Assembly (NCBI GenBank): GCA_028282725.1
Contig: JANQHF010000055.1
Span: forward strand, 1 to 46,989
Length of the DNA stretch: 46,989 nt
Source: Saprospiraceae bacterium
Lineage (GTDB): Bacteria; Bacteroidota; Bacteroidia; Chitinophagales; Saprospiraceae
Direction of reading: 5' to 3'
Below, one piece after another: positions 36,715-45,810 of the stretch. Within the stretch, counting starts at the first letter, position 1. Every line of letters starts with the position of its first letter. Under the pieces are notes generated by a model. That model saw only the letters and a list, made by a program, of their open reading frames with translations, was not told where the DNA came from and made no database searches. A program made the translations under genes and the position numbers.

Positions 36715-37809
36715 GAGCGTCTGAACGGCTTGTTCGAGATTTCTTCTTGGATTGATCGCGGCAATTTTTCCGTCACGATCGAGTAAAAAGGTGCGGGGAA
36801 TACTCGTCACACCATACAATGCTGCTGCTGCCGACTCCCATTTCTTCAAATCACTGACATGCGATTCCCATTTGAGGTTATCTTTTTCAATGGCTGATAC
36901 CCATCTTTGTTTCTGGATCCTCATCTGGTTGTCTATTTGATCTTCCGGGAAACGTCTCTTCGTGCGACTGTCCAATCCATCGAGCGACACGCTATACACG
37001 GTAAACCCGTCCTTGTTGTATTTGTCATATATCCTGACAACGTTCGGATTTTCTCTCCTGCATGGACCACACCAGCTCGCCCAGAAATCCAGTAATACCA
37101 CCTGTCCCTTCAAGTCTGACAGCTTTCTTTCCTTACCATTCAGGTCCGGAAGGATTATGTCAGGTGCTGGTTGTCCGATTTTTACTTTTGCGAGGGACTG
37201 CTGTCGCGCATATTCCCGCTGTACGCTTGCTGCAAAAGTGCTGTAATCCTTGGTAATTTGTTCATTGGGATAGCTGGCCTGCAATCGTTGGCTGATACTT
37301 TGATGTAAGGGAGAAAAAGAAATGTCCCCAAATCTTTGGGCGCCAATCATCATGGCCACCATGGGATCTGCCTGGCTGCTCAGATAGGTTGCGAGATCTG
37401 CTACAGGCGTTGTGCCATTAATGCTATTCCTGATTTTGGAAGTATAATCCTCCGATAGGGGAGAACCGGTGATCGAATGATTGAAATAGGTTACGTCCTG
37501 CAGACTCCCGTTGATTTCTATAGTTTGTTCACTTCCACTCAATACGAGGTAAATCGATTTGGCACCAATTCTAACCCTGTACGCACCGCCTGCTGGCGAT
37601 TCTTCAAGTATAAGACTGAACTGGCCGTTGCCGTTGGTCTGGGACTTGGCCACGACACTATTGGTACTGGTTATCGGATTGACCTTATCGAAGTATACCG
37701 AAAGGTTTTGTGCATCCGGAATCGAACCTTTAATGGTAAATCCCTCAGGGGCACAAGAAGATACAATAATGCTCAAGGCAATGGTGATCAAAAGCAAATA
37801 CTGCTTCAT
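36709..37809 (-). CDS. Lipoprotein TlpA-family disulfide reductase with DUF4369 domain
   Basis: A 366-residue lipoprotein. The signal peptide ends at the lipobox IVSSC (Cys about 19). An N-terminal DUF4369-like beta domain (about 22-110: FTIKGSIPDAQNLSVYFDK) and a helical linker lead to a C-terminal TlpA/ResA thioredoxin fold with ASWCGPCRREN and the cis-proline in SIPRTFLLD. It likely reduces periplasmic disulfides while tethered to a membrane. I use the ATG at 37807-37809 because it gives the lipoprotein signal; the frame upstream is open but lacks that logic. Confidence 0.9.
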   Translation of the reverse strand: MKQYLLLITIALSIIVSSCAPEGFTIKGSIPDAQNLSVYFDKVNPITSTNSVVAKSQTNGNGQFSLILEESPAGGAYRVRIGAKSIYLVLSGSEQTIEINGSLQDVTYFNHSITGSPLSEDYTSKIRNSINGTTPVADLATYLSSQADPMVAMMIGAQRFGDISFSPLHQSISQRLQASYPNEQITKDYSTFAASVQREYARQQSLAKVKIGQPAPDIILPDLNGKERKLSDLKGQVVLLDFWASWCGPCRRENPNVVRIYDKYNKDGFTVYSVSLDGLDSRTKRRFPEDQIDNQMRIQKQRWVSAIEKDNLKWESHVSDLKKWESAAAALYGVTSIPRTFLLDRDGKIAAINPRRNLEQAVQTLL

Positions 37810-37936
37810 AACTGATTTGTTTTGTGGTAAGATGTGCAAAATTAAAACGCGATATATCAATAGTCAAGCATGAGAGGTCAATCGATATGTATAACGACAT
37901 TTTCCCGATTTCATGTTTTTATTACTAAAAAAACGT

Positions 37937-38530
37937 TTATATGATTTTATTGATGAGAAAAAACAGAATGAGATAGATCCATAAACCGTCCAAAAAGTGC
38001 CAGTATATGCTCAAAACCGTCAATTTTCTTTTTTTATCCGGATCTGAAAGATAGATGAGCACACTCGCAGGTTCGACCAATCTTTTCCGGGCATCGTGAA
38101 TAAAAAAGACCAAAAAAGGGATGCCCGCAATGACGTGGGTAAAATGTAATCCTGATATGGCATAGAGATAAGATCCCATCAATTTAGAGTTGATTTCAAG
38201 ATTCATTTGATACATCTGATTCCATGCAAGGATTTGCAATACGAGAAAAGTGATCGTCAATAGTAGGGTGACCCATAACATTTGTTTGTAGCGACGGGTA
38301 TTATCTGTCTCATATGCTTTCTTGGTCTGTATCAAGGCAAGACTCGATCCAATCAGGAAAATGGTATTTATGAAGAACAATGAAGGAATAGCTACCGGTT
38401 CAAGCCCGCTTTGAACCCTGCTGTAAATGTAGGCTCCTGAAAATCCCAGGAAAAGTGAAGTCACACTACCAAGAACCAGCGTGATCAATATGTAGAGGGG
38501 ATGAATAAGATATGTACGGTTGTCTACCAC
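37937..38530 (-). CDS. Heme-copper oxidase subunit III (CtaE-like)
   Basis: A 197-residue membrane protein with five helices, matching the short five-helix form of cytochrome c oxidase subunit III. The conserved GLHFTHVIAGIPFLVFF segment and the final YWHFLDGLWIYLILFF segment are diagnostic. It would stabilise the catalytic subunit of a terminal oxidase. It stands alone: no ctaC, ctaD or ctaF gene is nearby. It is 127 bp upstream of the TlpA lipoprotein gene on the same strand. Confidence 0.92.
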   Translation of the reverse strand: MVDNRTYLIHPLYILITLVLGSVTSLFLGFSGAYIYSRVQSGLEPVAIPSLFFINTIFLIGSSLALIQTKKAYETDNTRRYKQMLWVTLLLTITFLVLQILAWNQMYQMNLEINSKLMGSYLYAISGLHFTHVIAGIPFLVFFIHDARKRLVEPASVLIYLSDPDKKRKLTVLSIYWHFLDGLWIYLILFFLINKII

Positions 38531-38660
38531 CTTGACGTAACAATAATATCTGATTTAGGTTGTATTGGTCGAATACATTGAGGAGTATTTCAAAAATATC
38601 ACAATGGATTCATAAACGAATATTTATATTGCCTGCCAGGTCAGATCAAAGTATCAATCA

Positions 38661-39470
38661 ATGGAATACAATATCGAAGAACCACATAAGGATTGGATTC
38701 GGGATACGCGCAGTACGATAGACCATACTATGGGTGGAACCAAATTCATCAAGACCAATAGGTTATGGGAGGGTTTTGGACAATATAGATGGTTGATCAA
38801 GGGTGGGATCATCATATTGATAATTCTCGGGATTGATGTAGTCACTTCCCTTCCTGACTTGTTCAGTTCCAATACCGATTCCACAAGCGAAGCATCCACA
38901 GGAAGTATATTAAATTCGCTTTCCCTGGTTTCCCTGGAGGAATACCTTGGTGGCGGGATCAAATATGTCTTATTGATCGCCATTGAGATCATCATCTTTC
39001 ATTTTACCAGGAGATCGATGATGATCATCACCAATGATCATATTGATACGAGCTTCAAGACGTTTATCAAGGCGGAAAAACGGATGATCAGGGTAGCCAT
39101 ATTTTCCTTTATCATGGAAACCATCTTCAGAATTTTGTCTAATACCCTGTTAGCTATAGTGGGATTTGAAATTGCCCAGGGTGTGATGTTATTCCTGATT
39201 CAGAGCTTCTATCTCGGATTTGCCATCATAGACAATTACAACGAGTTATACGATATGACTTTAAGACAGAGCCATCGATATACCTGGCATTTTGCACCAG
39301 TGGCCATCATTACGGGTGCCATAGTCAATGTGCTCATGTTTATTCCGGCATTGGGTATTGTCATTGGAACGGTGATTTGTTCTGTCATCGCCACCCTTAC
39401 CATGCATGAATTGACCAATCGTGAAGGTGGATTGGATTGGGTCTTTGTCGAAAAGGATAAAAGCAGGTAA
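38661..39470 (+). CDS. EI24/CysZ-like integral membrane protein
   Basis: A 269-residue protein with five or six hydrophobic segments (about 48-66, 100-118, 146-190 and 212-252). The pattern near the end, LGFAIIDNYNELYDMTLRQS followed by a long helix with IPALGIVIGTV and a C-terminal ATLTMHEL, resembles EI24/CysZ-type membrane proteins. The match is by eye and should be held loosely. A broken AlkD-like gene begins 10 bp downstream in the same direction. Confidence 0.65.
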   Translation: MEYNIEEPHKDWIRDTRSTIDHTMGGTKFIKTNRLWEGFGQYRWLIKGGIIILIILGIDVVTSLPDLFSSNTDSTSEASTGSILNSLSLVSLEEYLGGGIKYVLLIAIEIIIFHFTRRSMMIITNDHIDTSFKTFIKAEKRMIRVAIFSFIMETIFRILSNTLLAIVGFEIAQGVMLFLIQSFYLGFAIIDNYNELYDMTLRQSHRYTWHFAPVAIITGAIVNVLMFIPALGIVIGTVICSVIATLTMHELTNREGGLDWVFVEKDKSR

Positions 39471-39480
39471 AACATGATCC

Positions 39481-40147
39481 ATGTCGTTGGCTCGTGAGAT
39501 CATTGAGATTTTGGAAAAACACAGGGATGTCGTGCGGGCGATTCGAATGAAAAGTTATATGCGTTCAGTTTGAATTCTAAGGTATCGGATCCCCGCGGCA
39601 GATGGCACTCAGCCGATTTTATCTTACCCGGTTCGGAAAGCTGGCAATGGACAAAATCAAAGAAAATGTACGGGTCTTGTGGGAACATCCGTGCAGGGAA
39701 TGTCAGTATGTCGCTTGTGACCTCCTGGTCCGGAATAAAAAACGATTGGACAAGGAGGATCTGCCGTTTATCGAGGAGTGTATCCTTACGAAATCATGGT
39801 GGGACACGTTTGATTTGATTGCCAGCCATCTGGTTGGGATCATTTTCAAAAAGTATCCGGATGCTAGAAACAAAACCGTGGAAAAATGGGTAAGCAGCAA
39901 TAATATTAGGTTGAACCGATCCACCCTGATCTATCAGTTAAAATATAAAAATGACGTGGATTTTGACGTTATGAAATATTGCATGGACCGCCTACAACAT
40001 AAACATGAATTCTTCATTCAAAAGGCAATATGGTGGGTACTCAGACAGTACAGCAAATTTAATCCGGAAGAAGTTAGGAATTACATTCAAAAATCTAGCC
40101 CGTCCAATCTTGCTATCAATGAGGGAAGCAAGTACATCAAAAATTAG
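39481..40147 (+). pseudogene. AlkD-like DNA alkylation repair gene, broken near the 5' end
   Basis: From the ATG at 39481 the frame reads MSLAREIIEILEKHRD to MKSYMR, an AlkD-family start, then hits TGA at 39571-39573. Shifting frame at 39565 gives QFEF, then a TAA at 39578-39580, then GIGSPRRQMALSRF and an unbroken 188 codons including the family motif SWWDTFDLIASHLVG. So there are two lesions, consistent with a 2-nt deletion (or 1-nt insertion) and a nonsense change within 15 bp. The HEAT-like repeat remainder could be translated from ATG 39602 (181 residues), but would lack the first helices of this alkyl-DNA glycosylase fold. Confidence 0.78.
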
Positions 40148-40159
40148 AATATGATCGAA

Positions 40160-41491
40160 TTATAAATCCTTGCTATAGCCAATATAATTATGAGGGGTAA
40201 TGGTTAGGAGTTCCTTTTTCAGTTTGTCAGTTATGGGTAATTGATTAATAAATTCTCTAAAGTCATTTTCTGAGAGTTTGTTTTTACCCCTTGAAAATTC
40301 CAAAAGCAATTCATAGGGTTTTTCAAATCCTTCCCGTCGTAGTATTGTTTGGATTCCCTCGGCCACAACAGCCCATGCTTCGTTGAGATCTTTTTCAATT
40401 TGCTCTTTGTTGACCTCAAGTTTTGAAATTCCCTTACGGATGCTTCGATATGCAATCAGACTATGGGCAAATGGGACTCCAATGTTGCGGGTTACGGTAC
40501 TATCTGTCAAATCCCTTTGAAGTCTTGAAACGGGAAGTTTCCTTGACAGGAATTCAAATATTGAAATGGCAAGACCCAAGTTGCCTTCAGCATTTTCAAA
40601 ATCAATCGGGTTGACCTTGTGCGGCATGGCGGAACTTCCAATTTCTCCTGCTACGATTTTTTGTTTGAAATAATCGCGCGAAACATAATTCCAAATATCC
40701 TGGGCAAAATCAATGAGGATGGTATTGATCCTGCTGATCAATTGAAATATTTCCGCAAAGTGATCATATTGATCAATTTGGGTTGTATATTTCTGTCTAA
40801 GCAGTCCCAGGCTTTGCAAAAATTCATTTCCGAATGAATTCCAATTTACATCCGGATAGGCGACAATGTGCGCATTGAAATTGCCGGTGGCTCCTCCGAA
40901 TTTTGCCTCAAAAATGTGATGATCCAATTTTAGAATTTGTTTGCTTAACCGGTCGGCGAAAACCATCATCTCTTTTCCGAGGGTTGATGGTGAGGCCGCC
41001 TGTCCGTGGGTTCTCGAAAGCATTGGAACATCAGCATGTTGTCGGGCCATCGACATGATATCTCCGTACACTTCTTTAATAGCAGGGGAGATGACATTGG
41101 ATATGGCATCCCTGACCATCAATGGCATAGCCGTGTTATTGATGTCCTGTGAGGTCAATCCAAAATGAATGAATTCGGCATGTCGGTCAGTAAGAGCGCC
41201 ATCTACGTATTCCTTTATAAAATACTCGACAGCCTTCACATCGTGATTCGTAGTCTTTTCAATTTGCTTTACCCTTACGGCAAATTCAGAATTGAAGTTG
41301 CCGAGTAACTCCTCAAGTCTTTCTTGTTCAATTTGATCAAGATCTACAATTCCATAACTGGAAAGATGTTGGAGATACCGGACCTCCACAGTGATGCGGT
41401 ATTTGATTAAAGCTTCTTCGGAAAAGTACTTCTGAAGAAGCTCGGTTTTAGAGTGATATCTTCCGTCTATGGGAGAAATTGCATTGATCAT
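40160..41491 (-). CDS. purB: Adenylosuccinate lyase
   Basis: A 443-residue fumarase/aspartase-superfamily enzyme acting twice in purine synthesis, on SAICAR and adenylosuccinate, releasing fumarate. The N-terminal MINAISPIDGRYHSKT block, the catalytic-histidine TSQDINNTA and SRTHGQAASPST segments, and the signature SSAMPHKVNPIDFENAEGN are present. Length is typical. Its ATG overlaps the ppk1 stop by 4 bp, so translation is probably coupled to ppk1. The stop is 12 bp from the end of the convergent broken AlkD-like gene. Confidence 0.96.
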   Translation of the reverse strand: MINAISPIDGRYHSKTELLQKYFSEEALIKYRITVEVRYLQHLSSYGIVDLDQIEQERLEELLGNFNSEFAVRVKQIEKTTNHDVKAVEYFIKEYVDGALTDRHAEFIHFGLTSQDINNTAMPLMVRDAISNVISPAIKEVYGDIMSMARQHADVPMLSRTHGQAASPSTLGKEMMVFADRLSKQILKLDHHIFEAKFGGATGNFNAHIVAYPDVNWNSFGNEFLQSLGLLRQKYTTQIDQYDHFAEIFQLISRINTILIDFAQDIWNYVSRDYFKQKIVAGEIGSSAMPHKVNPIDFENAEGNLGLAISIFEFLSRKLPVSRLQRDLTDSTVTRNIGVPFAHSLIAYRSIRKGISKLEVNKEQIEKDLNEAWAVVAEGIQTILRREGFEKPYELLLEFSRGKNKLSENDFREFINQLPITDKLKKELLTITPHNYIGYSKDL

Positions 41492-43554
41492 ACTTTTACT
41501 TCTTTTTCCTTCCTCATGATGTAACGGTATGTCTCCATTTGAGATCTCGTTACAATTTGATCCTTATTCTTTATGTAGGAGTTTACATTCTTAAAATCAA
41601 GGTTTCGTGCTTTTACATTATCAGATAATTGTAAATCGATTAAGGATTGTAATTTGCTTTTAATATCATCCTGGTAGATCGGAACAAATATTTCCACACG
41701 TCGGTATAGATTCCGATGCATCCAGTCAGCAGAGGAAATGAAATATTTGGGATCTCCTCCATTATTGAAAATGATGATCCTGGCGTGTTCAAGATATCGA
41801 TCCACGATGCTTACACCGCGGATATTTTCACTTACACCCTGCTTACCCGGAACCAGGGAACAAATACCACGAACGATCAGGTTGATCTTGACCCCCTTCT
41901 GACTTGTTTTATAGAGTCTGTCGATCATTATAGGATCTTGCAGGCTATTCAACTTTAAGGTGATTTCTCCTCCGGTTCCCTTCAAAGCATTTTGCACCTC
42001 TGTTTCGATCAGGCGATCTATTTTGTCATTCAAATTAAATAATCCAACGCCGAGGTGTTGAAACTGGATTCCATCGTTTTCTTTGGTTTCCAGGAAATTG
42101 AAAATCTTTACACTTTCGAAGGTCAATCGGATGTCTTTGGTAAAAATTCCCACATCTGAATATACGTTGGCGGTACCTTCATGAAAGTTTCCGGTACTTA
42201 AATAAGCATAAGTGGCATTTCTGTTATCCTCTTTTCTGATCACAATGGCCACTTTAGCATGAACTTTTATACCCGGTAAGGAGTAGTGCACCTGAACACC
42301 AACTTTTTCCAATTTCTCTCCCCATTCGATATTGGCAATTTCGTCAAATCTCGCCTTGATTTCGATAAAGGCGGAAACTTGCTTGCCCAACTTGGCTGCC
42401 TTGATCAGCGCTTCCATGATTCGACTCTCGGATGCCACCCTGTATTGGACGATTTTGATGTGTGTTACGTTGGGATCATTGGCGGCATCTTCAAAAAAGC
42501 GAATGACAGATTCGTAGGAATGATAGGGAGGGTGGATGAAATAATCCTGCCTGCCAATCTCTTCAAAGATATTAGTGCTCCTTTCCAAAGGTTCCAGTGA
42601 AATGGGAATGAGTGGATTCTCCTTCAGGTACGACTTTCCAAAATTGGGAAACTTGAAAAAGTCAGCATTATTGTGATAGCGACCTTCAGGTAACAGATCG
42701 TACCGGCTCAACTCAAATACCTCCATAAGGAATGCCAGCATTTCCTTTGTCATCTCGCGATCGTAGACTAGCCTTGAAGCAGGGCCTACATCCCGTTTGG
42801 CAAGACTCCTTCTGATTTTTTCAAGAAGGTCGCCTTCAAATTCATCATCGATGTACAATTCGGCATCACGGGTCAACTTGATAGAATACGACTGTTGGAT
42901 GTTGTAGCCAGGAAAGATCCAGGGAACACTGTGTCTGACAATGTCATCCAACATGATAATGTAATGTTCTTCTCCATGATCGTTTGGCAATTCGATAAAT
43001 CTGCTCAGGTGATCCGATGGAACTTTTACAATTGCAAATTGTTTTTTCTCAGTCTTCCGATCTGTCAGGTGTAAGGCCAGGTAGAGTGAACCGTTGTTGA
43101 GAAAAGGTTTGATCTTGTCTCCAATCAGAAGTACAGGCTGGACAAATGGTAGCAATTTTTCGTTAAAGAAATCTTCGATAAAAGCTTTTTGTGCCTTGTT
43201 CAATTCCTGTCTCCTGATCAGATGAATGCCGTTCTTCCTTAATTCCGGCACGATTTGGTTAAAGAATATCTCACTGAACTCTATTTGCTGGTGATTGACT
43301 TTAGCCAGCAGTTGGGTAAGAATTTCACCCGGATCGAAGTCAAGGGTTTTTCTTGTTTTCTTACCTGTACGATGAAGATTTCTATGATTGGCAACCCTCA
43401 CTCTGAAAAATTCATCCAGATTGGAAGAATAGATCGCGAGGAATTTCAGGCGTTCAAATAATGGCAGGCTTTTGTCTTTTGCTTCCTGGAGCACCCGGTA
43501 GTTAAAATCTAACCAACTAATATCACGATGAACGTAGGGTAGGTCTGGGTTCAT
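41488..43554 (-). CDS. ppk1: Polyphosphate kinase 1
   Basis: A 688-residue enzyme that makes inorganic polyphosphate from ATP. The N-terminal FLAIYSSNLDEFFRVRVANH block, the autophosphorylated-histidine segment GIKVHAKVAIV, YLSTGNFHEGTANVYSDVG, and EHARIIIF with SSADWMHRNLYRRVE in the C2 domain are all intact. Length is typical (about 690). The promoter should lie in the 137-bp divergent region shared with tpiA. The ATGA overlap with purB links polyphosphate and purine synthesis in one transcript. Confidence 0.97.
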   Translation of the reverse strand: MNPDLPYVHRDISWLDFNYRVLQEAKDKSLPLFERLKFLAIYSSNLDEFFRVRVANHRNLHRTGKKTRKTLDFDPGEILTQLLAKVNHQQIEFSEIFFNQIVPELRKNGIHLIRRQELNKAQKAFIEDFFNEKLLPFVQPVLLIGDKIKPFLNNGSLYLALHLTDRKTEKKQFAIVKVPSDHLSRFIELPNDHGEEHYIIMLDDIVRHSVPWIFPGYNIQQSYSIKLTRDAELYIDDEFEGDLLEKIRRSLAKRDVGPASRLVYDREMTKEMLAFLMEVFELSRYDLLPEGRYHNNADFFKFPNFGKSYLKENPLIPISLEPLERSTNIFEEIGRQDYFIHPPYHSYESVIRFFEDAANDPNVTHIKIVQYRVASESRIMEALIKAAKLGKQVSAFIEIKARFDEIANIEWGEKLEKVGVQVHYSLPGIKVHAKVAIVIRKEDNRNATYAYLSTGNFHEGTANVYSDVGIFTKDIRLTFESVKIFNFLETKENDGIQFQHLGVGLFNLNDKIDRLIETEVQNALKGTGGEITLKLNSLQDPIMIDRLYKTSQKGVKINLIVRGICSLVPGKQGVSENIRGVSIVDRYLEHARIIIFNNGGDPKYFISSADWMHRNLYRRVEIFVPIYQDDIKSKLQSLIDLQLSDNVKARNLDFKNVNSYIKNKDQIVTRSQMETYRYIMRKEKEVKV

Positions 43555-43691
43555 AACTTTTCATCTGTCCAGCTACAAAGAAATGAATAAAACAGGAATC
43601 CATTCTATGGATCACTGTCAATAAAACATTAAGTTGGGCACTTGCTTCATCCAAATTTTCTACTTTCACATCTGAATTGTAAACCGGTCAC

Positions 43692-44444
43692 ATGAGAAGG
43701 AAAAAAATTGCTGCTGGCAACTGGAAGATGAACACTACGGTACCTGAAGGTGTAAAGATCGTTCAGGACCTGGGAGAAGGATCTTTTGATATCAGTGTGG
43801 ATATTGTGATTTGTGCACCCGCCACGCATCTCGACGCATTGAACCAACTCGAACTTCCCAAAAATATCCTTTTCGGTGCTCAAAATATGTATCATGAAAC
43901 ACACGGTGCATACACAGGAGAAATCGGTGCTCCCATGCTCCAATCCATTGGCATAACGCATGTGATCCTGGGGCATTCGGAACGAAGAGAGTATTTCAAC
44001 GAATCAAATGAGATGCTGGGTAAAAAACTCAGGACAGCTTTGGATCATGAACTGATCCCGATTTTTTGTTGTGGAGAATCACTGGCCGTAAGAAATGCCG
44101 GTGCCCAAAACAACCATGTAATTCGACAACTCAAAGAGTCTTTTGGTGATCTGGAAGGTTCGGAAATAGCAGAAATCATTATCGCCTATGAACCCATCTG
44201 GGCAATCGGGACAGGTGAAACAGCCACTCCTGAACAGGCGCAGGAAATGCATTGTGATATCCGTGAATTCCTGCGGTCAGAATATGGTTCGGATGTAGCG
44301 GATTATGTGCCAATCTTGTATGGTGGTTCTGTAAAACCTGCAAATGCCAAGGACATTTTTGCCCAGGAGGATGTAGATGGAGGCCTTGTCGGAGGTGCTA
44401 GCCTCAAGGTAGACAGCTTTGCAGCCATCGTCAATTCATTTTAG
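43692..44444 (+). CDS. tpiA: Triosephosphate isomerase
   Basis: A 250-residue TIM-barrel enzyme interconverting dihydroxyacetone phosphate and glyceraldehyde 3-phosphate. Catalytic residues are clear: Lys in AAGNWKMN, His in VILGHSERRE and Glu in AYEPIWAIGTG, with the phosphate loop YGGSVKPANA and GGLVGGASL near the end. It stands alone, divergent from ppk1, and its 3' end overlaps the SRPBCC gene by 14 bp. Confidence 0.98.
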   Translation: MRRKKIAAGNWKMNTTVPEGVKIVQDLGEGSFDISVDIVICAPATHLDALNQLELPKNILFGAQNMYHETHGAYTGEIGAPMLQSIGITHVILGHSERREYFNESNEMLGKKLRTALDHELIPIFCCGESLAVRNAGAQNNHVIRQLKESFGDLEGSEIAEIIIAYEPIWAIGTGETATPEQAQEMHCDIREFLRSEYGSDVADYVPILYGGSVKPANAKDIFAQEDVDGGLVGGASLKVDSFAAIVNSF

Positions 44445-44913
44445 GCACTGGCCATAATCTTGCGATTACACTGAGTCTGTAGTCAAAAATCTCATCCAAT
44501 TGCTTTTCCACGACCAATTTCCTCATCAACCAACCCAATGGACCGAGCGGTAATTTGTAATGAACGATATCACTCATGAGTACACCATCCTCGATTTCCT
44601 GAAAGTGATGTTGGTGATGCCAAAATGAATACGGCCCAAATCTTTGTTCGTCCACAAAGAATTTTTTATCCTCCACCTGTGTAATTTCTGTAGTCCATCG
44701 CAATGGAATGCCCACTAGGGGCTTCACTGTATAGGTAATCACCTGACCCGCATACATGTCTTCCAATTCCTCATCGGGTGTTTTGACCTCAAAAGCCATG
44801 TAATCAGGTGTAATTTGTGCCAGATTTTTGGGAGTTGAAAAAAAAGACCATGCTTCATCAAGCGACAGGGGGAGAAACTGCTCTCTTCTCAATACTACCG
44901 GATGTGCCAACAT
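44431..44913 (-). CDS. SRPBCC (START-like) superfamily protein
   Basis: A 160-residue soluble protein of the START/Bet v1-like fold. The opening REQFLPLSLDEAWSFFSTPKNLAQITP is typical of the family, and the pattern RWTTEITQVEDKKFFVDEQRFGPYSFWHHQHHF supplies the central strands. Members bind hydrophobic ligands or act in polyketide cyclisation; some are labelled cell-division inhibitors. No specific role can be assigned. It is followed on the same strand 50 bp upstream by an unknown gene. Confidence 0.85.
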   Translation of the reverse strand: MLAHPVVLRREQFLPLSLDEAWSFFSTPKNLAQITPDYMAFEVKTPDEELEDMYAGQVITYTVKPLVGIPLRWTTEITQVEDKKFFVDEQRFGPYSFWHHQHHFQEIEDGVLMSDIVHYKLPLGPLGWLMRKLVVEKQLDEIFDYRLSVIARLWPVPKMN

Positions 44914-44963
44914 TTTGAATTGGATATTAATGGCTTAACATCAGAGAACAAAAATGGTTTGCA

Positions 44964-45701
44964 TCATTCTTCAGACATAAATTCCTTGTAAGCGTCTTTT
45001 TCTATCCTTGTGATCATGCCGATGAGTTCCTCTAATTGTTTGGGCTCGAATTGTTCGAAGAGATGAGCTCCTTTTTCGATCACCTCCCGGCCCACCTTGA
45101 TTCCCTCTACCTCGCTGGCTTGATAAATATTGGGTCTTTTTTCCATCTTGGTGATAAGGGCATCTACGACCCGTAGTATTTTCCGCACCAATTCACGATC
45201 AAGCAAGACGTCATAAAGCGGCCAAATACTCGACATATGTGCGTTCAGGACCGAGTCTGGGATCTTCGTCATGAATGATTTCATTTCATCAGTGGCATAG
45301 GGAGGATGAGCATTGGACTCCAGTGCCACGTCAACGAGCAGGTTTTCCAGCTTGTTCGCTGATCTGTACGATTTCATTGCACGCAATCCTGCTGTGATGA
45401 TCTTTGGGAAGTGTCTCCCAAATTTGACCATAATACCAATTGAGTCTGCCAAAATGCGCATGATCTTTTCGGGACTCTTGATGTAGTTATCCAGTTGTCC
45501 GAAGGCCTCTTCCAGTTCCTGTCTCCGGGTGGGATCCGGGTATACATATTCCATAAAATAATTGCGGAATTGTTCGGACTGATCCCTGGTGTAGTACATC
45601 GGCAGATCATACAATTCACTAATGCGGTCAAAATCATAGCGCTCAAAAATGATCATACGATGACCATTGATGATTCCGTTTGTTACTGACATCAAGTCCA
45701 T
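44964..45701 (-). CDS. Conserved-looking hypothetical protein
   Basis: A 245-residue soluble protein with no signal peptide or membrane helix that I can see. It is mostly helical and charged, with a Phe/Tyr/Arg-rich N-terminal half (for example YFMEYVYPDPTRRQEL) and a C-terminal helix of the form ELIGMITRIEKDAYKEFM. I do not recognise a family. The ATG at 45699-45701 is well placed. It diverges from rmuC across a region with a repeated palindrome. Confidence 0.7.
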   Translation of the reverse strand: MDLMSVTNGIINGHRMIIFERYDFDRISELYDLPMYYTRDQSEQFRNYFMEYVYPDPTRRQELEEAFGQLDNYIKSPEKIMRILADSIGIMVKFGRHFPKIITAGLRAMKSYRSANKLENLLVDVALESNAHPPYATDEMKSFMTKIPDSVLNAHMSSIWPLYDVLLDRELVRKILRVVDALITKMEKRPNIYQASEVEGIKVGREVIEKGAHLFEQFEPKQLEELIGMITRIEKDAYKEFMSEE

Positions 45702-45755
45702 TCTGTCAAAATCTGCTCAAAAATAAGGTTAATACCAATGGAATGAGGGTTTCAC

Positions 45756-45779
45756 TTGCATGCAAATAAGTTGCATGCA
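45756..45779. repeat. Paired TTGCATGCA palindromes before rmuC
   Basis: TTGCATGCA occurs at 45756-45764 and 45771-45779, 15 bp apart start to start. Each contains the 8-bp palindrome TGCATGCA. The pair lies between the divergent unknown gene and rmuC and could be an operator; the function is inferred from arrangement only. Confidence 0.4.
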
Positions 45780-45810
45780 TCTTATGTCCTTTGAAAATAA
45801 AATGATCAAA

